Shown: positions 24,186-31,800 of the stretch, in pieces
Layout of the letters: each line of letters begins with the position of its first letter
Numbering within the stretch: position 1 is the stretch's first letter
DNA from: RUG11247 sp045649485
GTDB taxonomy: Bacteria > Bacillota > Clostridia > Christensenellales > Aristaeellaceae
Direction of reading: 5' to 3'
DNA: 64,000 nt
Assembly: GCA_045649485.1 (NCBI GenBank)
Contig: JAZRPZ010000114.1
Coordinates: forward strand, 1 to 64,000
Notes under the pieces: model-generated
Told to the model about the DNA's origin: nothing
Database searches by the model: none
Seen by the model: the letters and a program-made list of their open reading frames with translations, nothing else
Made by a program: the position numbers and the translations under genes

Positions 24186-24861
24186 TGTCACGCCTCCATG
24201 CTTCATAAGCCTTTTTATCACCGAAGAAGCTAACGCTGTTATCCATCACCAATACATGGCTTGCGTCTCTGAGAGCGCCGCGCATATCGTGAGAAATGCT
24301 TACGATAGCCACGCCGCGCTTATTGAGCATATGGATAATGGCGTACATCTCGCCCGTAGTCTGCGGGTCAAGGCCGGTCACAGGTTCATCCAGCAGCAAT
24401 ATGGAATCGGTGGCACACATTGCCCTTGCAAGCAGTACGCGCTGCTGCTGACCGCCCGAAAGGGTGCGGTAGGGCTTTTTGCGCATTTCATACACGCCCA
24501 TAAGCTCCATCTGATCCTTAGCCCTTTCCTTCTGGGCTTTGCCCATAAAGAAAGGATTGGTCATCCTGCCCACCATTCCGGAAATGACCACTTCCTCCAC
24601 CGATGCCGGGAAATCCTTTTGTATGCGGCTCATCTGGGGCAGATAGCCGATCATATTCTTTTTGAGCCCGTCGCCGTATTCCACGCTGCCGCTCTTGAGT
24701 TTTACAAGGCCCAGCATGGCGCGCATGACGGAGCTCTTTCCCGAGCCGTTCTCGCCCAGTATTACCAGATAATCTCCCCTGTTTACCTCAAAGCTTGCAC
24801 CGGATACCGCCACGGAGCCCTCGTAGCTTATCACAGCTTTGTCCAGTTTAATCAGCGCCAT
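24178..24861 (-). CDS. znuC: Zinc ABC transporter ATP-binding protein ZnuC
   Basis: A 227-residue ATPase: Walker A GENGSGKSS at residues 36-44, signature LSGGQQQR, Walker B ILLLDEPVTGLDPQT, and the switch histidine in VSISHDMRGAL. The sequence YLPQMSRIQKDFPASVEEVV is typical of metal-importing members. It overlaps zur by 14 bp at its start and znuB by 8 bp at its end. Confidence 0.93.
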   Translation of the reverse strand: MALIKLDKAVISYEGSVAVSGASFEVNRGDYLVILGENGSGKSSVMRAMLGLVKLKSGSVEYGDGLKKNMIGYLPQMSRIQKDFPASVEEVVISGMVGRMTNPFFMGKAQKERAKDQMELMGVYEMRKKPYRTLSGGQQQRVLLARAMCATDSILLLDEPVTGLDPQTTGEMYAIIHMLNKRGVAIVSISHDMRGALRDASHVLVMDNSVSFFGDKKAYEAWRRDNG

Positions 24862-25273
24862 TTACAGCCTCCGCGCGGTTTCCGCATTCTCCGCAAACGC
24901 CCACAAGTACGGTACGGCGGGCGTCCAGAGCGAAATTATGATCGTCCTTTATGTGGTGCAGCAATTCGCCCACCAGCTTGCAGTCGACGTGGTACAGCGC
25001 GCCGCACTCGCTGCACATAAGATGCAGATGGCTTCCGCAATTCGTATCATCGCCGATATACTGATAATATGTTCCGTTTTCGTTGGCATATTTGCGAAGG
25101 CTGCCCTGCTCCGCAAGACCCTCCACAAAACGGTACACCGTGGTCTTGCCTGCGTCTATGCCTTCTTCATGCATGGCACGTGTCAGTTCGTCCAGCGTAT
25201 AGTGTTTCATGGTATTGCCGGTAAGAAAAGCCATCATGTCCCGCTTATGACGGGTATTGTACTCTCCGCGCAT
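24848..25273 (-). CDS. zur: Fur-family zinc-responsive repressor (Zur)
   Basis: A 141-residue Fur-family regulator. The N-terminal winged helix (LDELTRAMHEEGIDAGKTTVYRFVEGLAEQG, read in two parts, residues about 28-58) would bind DNA. The C-terminal dimerisation part has two CxxC pairs (C87/C90 and C127/C130) for structural zinc and the HLHLMC segment supplying His ligands. Its place between znuA and znuC and the palindrome at the operon promoter point to autoregulated control of zinc uptake. It starts at the final base of the znuA stop codon. A PerR or Fur role cannot be excluded by sequence but fits the context less well. Confidence 0.88.
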   Translation of the reverse strand: MRGEYNTRHKRDMMAFLTGNTMKHYTLDELTRAMHEEGIDAGKTTVYRFVEGLAEQGSLRKYANENGTYYQYIGDDTNCGSHLHLMCSECGALYHVDCKLVGELLHHIKDDHNFALDARRTVLVGVCGECGNRAEAVNGAD

Positions 25274-26208
25274 CAGTAAAGTCCCTTTCTGAGTGCTTCA
25301 ACGTTTTTCCACATTATCGAGACATAGGTCTCGCCCGCATTGAATTCGTCTGCGGTCACATTCTGTATGGAGTGCAGCGTAACTATCTCGGCGCCGGTCT
25401 CCTCGGCTATTGCAGAAGCCACATTGCCGGTAGACATCTCTATTACATAGACCACGGGAATATCCTCGGAAATCACCTTGTCAATAAGTTCCATTATCTT
25501 CTGGGCGCTGGGTTCTGTCTCCGCCGCACAGCCCGGGAATGCTGCAGCATAGCCGATGCCGTATTCACAGGCAAGGTGCAGGAAAGGAAATCTGTCGCCG
25601 AATACCACGTCGGTGCGCACAGCATTTTCCATTATATCGCGTATTGCGGCATCGATCTCCATGATACCGGCAATATATCCGTCGGCATTGGCGCGATATT
25701 CATCTGCATTGCCTTCATCAATATCCATAAGCTCAACAGCGACGGCGTCCACCATCTGAACGGCATACATGGGATTGGTCCAGATATGTTCGTCATACGC
25801 ATGTTCGTGACTGTCGCCCTCTTTGTGGTCATGGTCGTGATGACCTTCCTCAAGCCCCTCTATGCAGCCGTACATGCGCAGCGTACGCGGTCTTTCATCA
25901 CCAATAGAGACAAGCATTCCTTCCACCCAGGAATCGCTCTCGCCGCCTATATATATGAAAAGATCAGCTTCGGCCATGGCGAGCACATCACTGGGCGAAG
26001 GCTCATAGGAATGCACCTCGCTGCCGGGCTTTATGAGTAAGGTTATATCCGCATTGTCACCCGCCACCGCGCGCGCAAAATCATAGCACGGAAAATCAGT
26101 AACAACGATGCTCAGTTTTTTATCCGAATCTGCAGCAGCCACTCCGCAGCCTGTGAGCATAATACTCACCGTCACCAGCACCGCAAACAGTGCAATAATT
26201 TTTTTCAT
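25273..26208 (-). CDS. znuA: Zinc ABC transporter substrate-binding lipoprotein ZnuA
   Basis: A 311-residue cluster A-I metal-binding protein. Lipobox LTGC with Cys21 as the lipid-anchored residue. The first metal-ligand His is in GSEVHSYEPSP (His66). A His/Asp/Glu-rich loop follows at about 121-141, with seven histidines, which is the hallmark of zinc- rather than manganese-specific members. Further ligands are likely His141 in DEHIWTNP and the VVFGDRFPFLHLACEYG segment near 200-216 (His at about 210). It is the first gene of znuA-zur-znuC-znuB-kinase, behind a promoter overlapped by a nested palindrome. The ATG follows AGGAGG. Confidence 0.93.
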   Translation of the reverse strand: MKKIIALFAVLVTVSIMLTGCGVAAADSDKKLSIVVTDFPCYDFARAVAGDNADITLLIKPGSEVHSYEPSPSDVLAMAEADLFIYIGGESDSWVEGMLVSIGDERPRTLRMYGCIEGLEEGHHDHDHKEGDSHEHAYDEHIWTNPMYAVQMVDAVAVELMDIDEGNADEYRANADGYIAGIMEIDAAIRDIMENAVRTDVVFGDRFPFLHLACEYGIGYAAAFPGCAAETEPSAQKIMELIDKVISEDIPVVYVIEMSTGNVASAIAEETGAEIVTLHSIQNVTADEFNAGETYVSIMWKNVEALRKGLY

Positions 26209-26220
26209 AATAAAAGGGCC

Positions 26221-26293
26221 TCCTGTATATTGAAACCGAATCTGAATTTGAAATCCAGTTTCATATTATATACAGGATGCCCGTTTATGTCAA
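26221..26293 (-). promoter_or_regulatory. znu operon promoter with nested palindromic operator
   Basis: On the minus strand: TTGACA (26293-26288), 17-bp spacer, TATAAT (26270-26265). Just downstream, 26231-26263 is an imperfect 33-bp palindrome with outer arms TGAAAC and GTTTCA. A second inverted repeat, TCCTGTATAT (26221-26230) with ATATACAGGA (26269-26278), encloses it and covers the -10 box. The promoter call is firm; binding by Zur is inferred from position. Confidence 0.75.
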
Positions 26294-26326
26294 CAAACAT
26301 GCATTTTGTGTGTATTAATTTTTCAA

Positions 26327-26815
26327 TCAGGCTTTATCCATAAAGTTCTTCAGACCGGAACCCATACATACAGCGCCGGACATGATGAATACAAAAGCCT
26401 GCAGAACATTCCAGAGAAGACCTACAAAAGCAGTCTGGGTGGAATAAAGTATGCTGTCCGCAGCGAAATAGCCTCCGGCTATGATACATCCGCCCAGTAT
26501 CATCATAAGTGCAGCGCGGAAGCCGGTATTGCCGCTTTTGAAGCCAAGACCTGCAACGATTCCCAGCACACCCTTTATAACGAAAGAGAACGGAGCGTAT
26601 ATGGCATAACCAGCAATTACATCGCCAATGCATGAACCGATAGCAGCAGGAATAGCAGCAAAGGGACCGATCACGGCACCTGCAAGGGCTATCATAGCAT
26701 CACCGACATGGAAATAACCGCTCATCGTAGGGACCTTGACAAATGCGGTAAATACCACTATGAGCGCTCCAAGGATTCCTCCCCAAATAATAAAGCGCAT
26801 TTTTTTGGATATCAT
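26327..26815 (-). CDS. ECF transporter S component (vitamin/cofactor uptake), substrate unknown
   Basis: A 162-residue membrane protein with about five to six helices, the size of an energy-coupling-factor S component. The motif YFHVGDAMIALAGAVIGPFA near residues 34-53 and the following GSCIGDVIAGYAIYAPFSFV stretch match this group, including the conserved GD of the first loop and the AP(F/T)xxxIKG segment that touches EcfT. The general EcfAA'T module is not in the window. Substrate cannot be named; no riboswitch precedes it. The first ATG at 26830 overlaps the ribosome binding site (ATGGAGG), so 26815 is used. The gene is divergent from the histidine kinase. Confidence 0.8.
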   Translation of the reverse strand: MISKKMRFIIWGGILGALIVVFTAFVKVPTMSGYFHVGDAMIALAGAVIGPFAAIPAAIGSCIGDVIAGYAIYAPFSFVIKGVLGIVAGLGFKSGNTGFRAALMMILGGCIIAGGYFAADSILYSTQTAFVGLLWNVLQAFVFIMSGAVCMGSGLKNFMDKA

Positions 26816-26829
26816 GAGTTCCGCCTCCA

Positions 26830-26858
26830 TTGAACAACATTCGTTCCGATGGTATAAT
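26830..26858 (+). promoter_or_regulatory. Promoter of the orphan histidine kinase
   Basis: TTGAAC (26830-26835), 17-bp spacer, TATAAT (26853-26858). The -35 box overlaps the ribosome binding region of the divergent ECF gene. Confidence 0.7.
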
Positions 26859-26910
26859 ATAGAATAATATCATGTGAACATTGAGTTTATATTACGGAGG
26901 CAATCTGACT

Positions 26911-27798
26911 TTGACAAAAATACCTCGAGTACACAAAAATGTACGGCGGCAACCTAATCTGTTCAAGATAACAGGTTACGCCATATTCATAAACTGTTGT
27001 CAGATATTGGCAATATCGCTGCTCATGCTGTATTCGCTGATGTACGATGTGCATCTGACCGGCTGGATAGCCCGCTGCATGACGCTTGCTGCCGCAATGA
27101 TGGTCATATGGGGCGCTGCTTTGGATATCCGCGAGGCTATAAATGCCCGCAGAAATGCCCGTCAGCGTATTGAGTTAGAGGAAGCCTACGATAATCTGGA
27201 GGAACTCAACGGCACCCTGCGCGCACAGCGGCATGATTTCATGAACCACATACAGGTCATCTATACACTTACCGAGCTCGACGACAGACAGGCAGCCCTT
27301 GAATATATGGACACCGTATACGCTGATATTCAAAAGGTCGGCAAAGTACTGAAGACCTCAAGCCCTGCTATAAACGCGCTCATTGCCGCAAAGCTTGCGG
27401 ACTGCGAGGAAAACGGCATCTCTTTCACCACCGACATGCGCACAGCCTGGGAACACTGCCCCGTACCCGGCTGGGAGATGTGCCGCATACTCGGAAACCT
27501 GATCGACAACGCTTCCGAAGCGCTTGAAGGTACCGCAGAAAAGCATATAACCGTCAGGATGTGGGAAGATGTGCGCTGCTGGCGTTTTTCCGTCGAAAAC
27601 AACGGCAGCCCCATACCGGATAACATCGTTCGCGAGATATTCATTCCCGGCTTTTCCACAAAAGGTGAAGGCCGCGGTACCGGTCTGTACACAGTAAGGC
27701 GTATCCTCGGTGAATACGGCGGCAGCATTTCCGCAGAAAACAAGGAAGGATATACCATATTCACCGGCATGATACCCAAAGAACTTGCAGCAAAATAA
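26911..27798 (+). CDS. Orphan sensor histidine kinase with Spo0B-like dimerisation helix
   Basis: About 295 residues with a TTG start ten bases after GGAGG. Two membrane segments (about residues 20-40 and 50-70) enclose a very short outer loop, so there is no real extracellular sensor. The phosphoacceptor is His108 in RAQRHDFMNHIQVI, the Spo0B_a/CitA-DcuS-AgrC type of helix. The ATPase domain is complete: N-box ILGNLIDNASEALEG near 193-207, PIPDNI, and G-boxes STKGEGRGTGLYTVRRIL near 247-264. No response regulator is adjacent, so the partner is elsewhere. With so little sensor, it probably detects a membrane or peptide signal or a partner protein such as the divergent ECF S component (inference). 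Confidence 0.83.
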   Translation: MTKIPRVHKNVRRQPNLFKITGYAIFINCCQILAISLLMLYSLMYDVHLTGWIARCMTLAAAMMVIWGAALDIREAINARRNARQRIELEEAYDNLEELNGTLRAQRHDFMNHIQVIYTLTELDDRQAALEYMDTVYADIQKVGKVLKTSSPAINALIAAKLADCEENGISFTTDMRTAWEHCPVPGWEMCRILGNLIDNASEALEGTAEKHITVRMWEDVRCWRFSVENNGSPIPDNIVREIFIPGFSTKGEGRGTGLYTVRRILGEYGGSISAENKEGYTIFTGMIPKELAAK

Positions 27799-27801
27799 TT
27801 A

Positions 27802-27842
27802 ATCAGCCCCGGTCTTATCAATAAAGACCGGGGCTGATTTTT
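27802..27842. terminator. Bidirectional terminator between kinase and cbiC-like gene
   Basis: A 15-bp perfect stem (27802-27816 with 27824-27838) followed by T-rich sequence on the plus side. Confidence 0.88.
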
Positions 27843-27844
27843 AC

Positions 27845-28453
27845 TTATCTGATATTTTTGCTGATCTCACGCAGTATCACGTTGAGAACAGCGGCAGCTG
27901 CGGCAGTGCCGCCCTTTTTGCCGCGTACCACGATGGTGGCCATATCGCTGTCAAGCAGGCGCTCTTTCAGCTGTACCGCACTGGCAAAGCCATTGGGCGC
28001 AGCAAAAACGCATACATCGCTCATAGGCTCATGCTGACGGCGGCTGATAATACGCTGTATCGCAGCGGGTGCGGAGCCTACCACCATAAGCTTGGGGCCG
28101 GTGACTGCGAGACCGTAATCAACGGCGATCTCGGCACGGGTAACGCGGCGCTGTTCGGCAACGGTGACGACACGGGGATCATCAATAAAGCAGAGCGCTT
28201 TTGCTCCTTTGCTGCCAAGCAGGCTCTGGTCGATCTCATTCATCACAATGCTTGTGTCAGTGATAATTGAGCCGCCCATTTCGATAAGTCTTTTGATGTG
28301 GGTGAGTGCGGTCGGGCTGAAAAATATGCTCTGCGCAAGGGCAGCATCTCCCGTTTCGCGTTCCACCGCGGCAAGTATGTCAGACATCTCCTGGTTCAGA
28401 TAAGGTATCCCGGAGGCATGTCTGCCGGTGTCCGTCCTCGGATTCCTGATCAT
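27845..28453 (-). CDS. Precorrin-8X methylmutase (CbiC/CobH) homologue lacking the catalytic histidine
   Basis: A 202-residue protein with the CbiC/CobH fold signature: FFSPTAL, EMGGSIITDTSIVMNEID near residues 58-75, VTRAEIAVDYG, VVGSAPAAIQRII, FAAPNGFASAVQLKERLL and VVRGKKGGTAAAAAVLN. In the authentic enzymes the methyl-shifting histidine (His43 of CobH) sits 16 residues before the end of the FSP motif; an ungapped comparison puts Arg32 there (VERETGD against VIHTTAD). The protein may therefore not be a methylmutase, or may bind hydrogenobyrinate-like corrinoids without isomerising them. No other corrin biosynthesis gene is in the window. The cell does import corrinoid through btuFCD. Fold call is good; activity is doubtful. 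Confidence 0.78.
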   Translation of the reverse strand: MIRNPRTDTGRHASGIPYLNQEMSDILAAVERETGDAALAQSIFFSPTALTHIKRLIEMGGSIITDTSIVMNEIDQSLLGSKGAKALCFIDDPRVVTVAEQRRVTRAEIAVDYGLAVTGPKLMVVGSAPAAIQRIISRRQHEPMSDVCVFAAPNGFASAVQLKERLLDSDMATIVVRGKKGGTAAAAAVLNVILREISKNIR

Positions 28454-28500
28454 ATCTAAGCTCCTCTGTTCCGGCGCATATGCGCCTTAACTACACTTAA

Positions 28501-28529
28501 ATATTAACCGCCCCGAGGTTAAGAATCAA
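28501..28529 (-). promoter_or_regulatory. Candidate promoter of the cbiC-like gene with inverted repeat in the spacer
   Basis: On the minus strand: TTGATT (28529-28524), 17-bp spacer, TAATAT (28506-28501). An inverted repeat TTAACC/GGTTAA (28504-28509, 28517-28522) spans the spacer. A 14-bp palindrome GGCGCATATGCGCC lies at 28473-28486, in the 5' leader. Confidence 0.5.
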
Positions 28530-28581
28530 GCGAATTAACACCTATCTAACCGCACTCCGAATATCTTTACAAGTTATTCCA

Positions 28582-29238
28582 TTAATAGACAATATGACGT
28601 ATCACGTCGAATACTTTCTTGTATCCGTCCGGCAGCATGTGCATTCCGTCTACGGAGACCTCGGCAATAAGGTTTCCCTCTTCGTCGCGGAGGCAGTCTG
28701 TGACGTCAATATAGTCAAAACCCATGTCCTGCGCCATCAACTTGAGCTGTGCATTCACCGCATCTATCTCTTCATTGGTGCGTGCGCGGAACCATTCGGT
28801 GGAGAATCTTTCTGTACGATTTACAGGGTAATAGCTCATAACCACAATACGGCATCCGGGCAGCTGTTCTTTTATATCGGAAAGCAGCGCACGGTATTTT
28901 GCCAGCATCTCTTCTCGCACATAGTTCTCCGCGGAAATATCGTTGGTGCCGATGTTTATAAACAGCTTGCGGGGCTGAAGGTCGATAACGGCGCTGTTCA
29001 GCCTTGCCCTGAATCCGTCAAGGGTATCTCCGCCGATGCCGCGGTTATACACAACGGGCTTTCCGGGCAGCACCTGTGCCATTTCCTCTATGGGAAACTG
29101 TTCCATAAGTGAGGAACCGGTGAAGACTATCTGCCCCTTGAGAGCATACTTATTGAGCTGCTCATGCTTCTTTTCCTTGATGATGCGTTCCTGTCTGCCT
29201 CTCTCGGCAAAAAACTTCTGCAGTTCCTTATCGGTCAT
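28582..29238 (-). CDS. SGNH/GDSL-family hydrolase
   Basis: A 218-residue cytoplasmic SGNH hydrolase. The four blocks are present: FTGSSLMEQFP (Ser nucleophile, residues about 39-49), NRGIGGDTLDGFR, INIGTNDISAENY and SVDGMHMLPDGYKKVF with the catalytic Asp and His near the C-terminus. Such enzymes are esterases, acyl- or acetyl-hydrolases; the substrate is open. It starts 21 bp after iorB on the same strand and is probably the third gene of that operon, but no mechanistic link to indolepyruvate oxidation is known. Basic, charged N-terminal ~30 residues precede the core. Confidence 0.85.
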   Translation of the reverse strand: MTDKELQKFFAERGRQERIIKEKKHEQLNKYALKGQIVFTGSSLMEQFPIEEMAQVLPGKPVVYNRGIGGDTLDGFRARLNSAVIDLQPRKLFINIGTNDISAENYVREEMLAKYRALLSDIKEQLPGCRIVVMSYYPVNRTERFSTEWFRARTNEEIDAVNAQLKLMAQDMGFDYIDVTDCLRDEEGNLIAEVSVDGMHMLPDGYKKVFDVIRHIVY

Positions 29239-29259
29239 TTGCGGTTCCTCCTTTTATGA

Positions 29260-29856
29260 TCAGTTCAGCTGTGCCTTAGCTGCTTCCGCGCCAAGCATCA
29301 GCGCCTTCAGGTTTGCTTCGCGGAATTTGGGAGCAAGAGTCTCAACAACTGCTTCAAGTTCGCTGAGGTCGGCGCCTACGCCGCCTGCAACAGATGCAGC
29401 GCCGAGAAGCGCCATATTTACAACGCGGCTGGATCCGCATTCGCGCACGATAACGTCCGCATCAATGAATACGGCGCGCACGCCCAGCTTCTTTATGTAT
29501 TCCACCATGGTTTCGCCTTCGTAGCCGGTGGAGGCGAGAGTATCGGTAACGGGCTTCACCGCCGCAGTATTGACAATTACGGAACCGCCCTTTTTCAGAT
29601 AGGGCAGCGCACGCACAGCCTCTGCGGGTTCAAAAGCGATTATTGCGTCAGCACAGCCCCTTGCAATGAGAGGCGCGCTGCACTTGCCTATGCGCACATG
29701 GCTGGTAACACAGCCGCCGCGCTGTGCCATGCCGATGGTCTCGGCAGTATGGGCTTCCTCGCCCCTTGCAATTGCGCAGCGGGCAAGTATTTTGGAGGCA
29801 AGCACGGTACCCTGACCGCCGACGCCCGCCAGAAGTATATCTTTGCGATTCATCAT
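29260..29856 (-). CDS. iorB: Indolepyruvate:ferredoxin oxidoreductase beta subunit
   Basis: The small subunit (198 residues) of the enzyme that oxidatively decarboxylates aromatic 2-oxoacids (indolepyruvate, phenylpyruvate) to aryl-acetyl-CoA with reduction of ferredoxin. Family sequence: ILLAGVGGQGTVLASKILA near the N-terminus, HTAETIGMAQRGGCVTSHVR, IAFEPAEAVRALPYLKKGG. The ATG at 29856 overlaps the iorA stop codon (ATGA), with GGAGG six bases upstream. A second in-frame ATG follows directly (29853). Confidence 0.95.
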   Translation of the reverse strand: MMNRKDILLAGVGGQGTVLASKILARCAIARGEEAHTAETIGMAQRGGCVTSHVRIGKCSAPLIARGCADAIIAFEPAEAVRALPYLKKGGSVIVNTAAVKPVTDTLASTGYEGETMVEYIKKLGVRAVFIDADVIVRECGSSRVVNMALLGAASVAGGVGADLSELEAVVETLAPKFREANLKALMLGAEAAKAQLN

Positions 29857-31661
29857 TCCACGCCTCCTATCGCCTTTTTGGGGCAGATTCCCGCGCACAG
29901 ACCGCAGCCCACGCACAGTGCGGGGTCGATGCGCACCTTATTGCCCTCACCGTTCACAATGCCGGGACAACCGATCTCGCGCACGCACATACGGCAGCCG
30001 ATGCACTTGTCCTGATCCACGCTGAGAGCCTTCTTAGGCTTCACAATGGCAATGCAGGGTGCGCGGAAAATTATAGCGCTTACGCCGTCAACATCAGCGG
30101 CATGCTTTACTGCCTCAACGGCAGCCTTCTGATCGAGAGGATCAACTATCTGAATATCCTTTACGCCCAGCGCAGCAAGCACGCCTTCTATGGCTATCTT
30201 CTGCGCCACTTCGCCGTTTGCCGCAAAACCTGTAGAGGGGTTGGGCTGATGGCCGGTCATGGCGGTGGTGGAATTATCCAGTATCACAGCCACCATGCGG
30301 GCATTATTGTATACAGCATTGACGATGCCGGGAATTCCTGTATGGAAGAAAGTGGAATCGCCGGTAAAGCTGAAAGTCACCATATCGGGCTCCACATGGC
30401 CTATGCCCTGCGCAACGGTGATGCCCGCACCCATGCACAGGCAGGTATCGGACATATTCAGCGGTGCGGCATTGCCGAGAGTATAGCAGCCGATATCACC
30501 GGCAAACATGGCCTTTCTGCCCTTCATGGCTTTCTTTACTGCATAGAAGGAAGCCCTGTGGGGACATCCTGCGCACAGTACGGGAGGACGCACGGGCAGC
30601 GCGGGCATATCGGGCATGGCTGCAGCCGCAACGGGATTCTCCATGCCGGTAAATCCGGCGATAGCTTCACAGGCGGCTTCAACACTCATCTCGCCTGCGC
30701 GGGCAATGCTCCTGTCACCCTTGCCGTGTATCTTCACATTCAGGTTATACTTGCCGCACACACTAATGAGAGCGCGCTCGATGACGGGGTCAAGCTCTTC
30801 AATAACCAGCACCTCATCGAGGTCCTTCAGGAATTCGTATGCCAGCTTCTCGGGGAAGGGATAAGGCGTTGCAATGCGCAGCAGGGGCAGCTCAGCGCCC
30901 AGCATATCCATTGCTTCCTTAGTATACATATAGCTCACGCCGCCGGAGGCAATGCCCACCCGGGAAGCGGAAACGTTCTCTATGGTATTATATCTGTAAT
31001 TGCACAGTTCGTCCGCCAGTTTTTCCATCTCGTCCTCTATGCGCAGATGAGCAAGATAGGAAGTTCTGGGGAATATGGCGCGCTTTCCGTCGCGGGGGAA
31101 GCTGCCTGCCGCGCGGGGCTGCTGCTCGATACCCTCCACATCGATAGCCGCGTTTGCGTGGCATATACGGGTAGTGGGGCGGAAGAAAACGGGAGTGGAA
31201 TACCTTTCGGAAAGGTTATAGGCATCCGCCATCATGTCCATTGCCTCTTCGGGAGTGGCAGGGTCGAAGATCGGCACCTTGGAAAACATGGCGAAGGTAC
31301 GGGTGTCCTGCTCGGTCTGAGAGGATATCGGGCCGGGATCATCTGCTACATAAACGACCATGCCGCCCACAAGACCTACATAACGCAGGCTCATAAGGGG
31401 GTCGGAAGCCACATTAAGGCCCACCTGCTTCATGGTCACAAGCGTACGCGCACCTGCCCAGGAAGCGCCTGCAGCCACTTCAAGAGCGGATTTTTCGTTT
31501 ACAGACCATTCGACATGAATCTCATGTCCGTAATTCTTTGCCACATATTCAAGGGTCTCGGTGGAAGGCGTTCCGGGATAGCCGGAAGCCAGCGCAACGC
31601 CGGCGCGTACCGCACCCAGCGCCGCTGCCTCGTTTCCCATCATCAGTTTTATATTGCTCAT
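29853..31661 (-). CDS. iorA: Indolepyruvate:ferredoxin oxidoreductase alpha subunit
   Basis: The large subunit, 602 residues. The N-terminal pyrimidine-binding half begins MSNIKLMMGNEAAALGAVRA and contains SGYPGTPSTETLEYVA. The thiamine-diphosphate half has LCAGCPHRASFY near residues 362-373 and GDIGCYTLG near 389-397, the cofactor motif. The C-terminus carries two [4Fe-4S] ferredoxin clusters (CIGCRMCVREIGCPG and CVGCGLCAGICPKK). It links amino-acid fermentation to ferredoxin and so to hydrogenase, whose maturation gene hydF is also present. The gene leads iorA-iorB-GDSL from its own promoter. Confidence 0.97.
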   Translation of the reverse strand: MSNIKLMMGNEAAALGAVRAGVALASGYPGTPSTETLEYVAKNYGHEIHVEWSVNEKSALEVAAGASWAGARTLVTMKQVGLNVASDPLMSLRYVGLVGGMVVYVADDPGPISSQTEQDTRTFAMFSKVPIFDPATPEEAMDMMADAYNLSERYSTPVFFRPTTRICHANAAIDVEGIEQQPRAAGSFPRDGKRAIFPRTSYLAHLRIEDEMEKLADELCNYRYNTIENVSASRVGIASGGVSYMYTKEAMDMLGAELPLLRIATPYPFPEKLAYEFLKDLDEVLVIEELDPVIERALISVCGKYNLNVKIHGKGDRSIARAGEMSVEAACEAIAGFTGMENPVAAAAMPDMPALPVRPPVLCAGCPHRASFYAVKKAMKGRKAMFAGDIGCYTLGNAAPLNMSDTCLCMGAGITVAQGIGHVEPDMVTFSFTGDSTFFHTGIPGIVNAVYNNARMVAVILDNSTTAMTGHQPNPSTGFAANGEVAQKIAIEGVLAALGVKDIQIVDPLDQKAAVEAVKHAADVDGVSAIIFRAPCIAIVKPKKALSVDQDKCIGCRMCVREIGCPGIVNGEGNKVRIDPALCVGCGLCAGICPKKAIGGVE

Positions 31662-31697
31662 TTCGGGTATGCCTCTTCTCGGTTTATTTGATTAATA

Positions 31698-31726
31698 ATT
31701 ATACCACCAAGTACCCAAAAACACAA
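31698..31726 (-). promoter_or_regulatory. Promoter of iorA-iorB
   Basis: On the minus strand: TTGTGT (31726-31721), 17-bp spacer, TATAAT (31703-31698). Confidence 0.7.
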
Positions 31727-31736
31727 CGTGCCGCCA

Positions 31737-31765
31737 TTGCGTCACGTGCCATACTGTGGTATAAT
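31737..31765 (+). promoter_or_regulatory. Promoter of the sialidase-fold/phosphodiesterase operon
   Basis: TTGCGT (31737-31742), 17-bp spacer, TATAAT (31760-31765). ACGTGCC occurs twice (31726-31732 and 31744-31750), inside and just before the promoter, which suggests a direct-repeat operator. Confidence 0.65.
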
Positions 31766-31800
31766 CCGTGTAACAAAAGCTTAACAGGAGGTCATTTTCC

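Noticed and set aside
28473..28486. GGCGCATATGCGCC palindrome as a terminator or phage att site
   Set aside because: No T-tract and no repeat elsewhere; it is more likely a 5' leader hairpin or operator of the cbiC-like gene.
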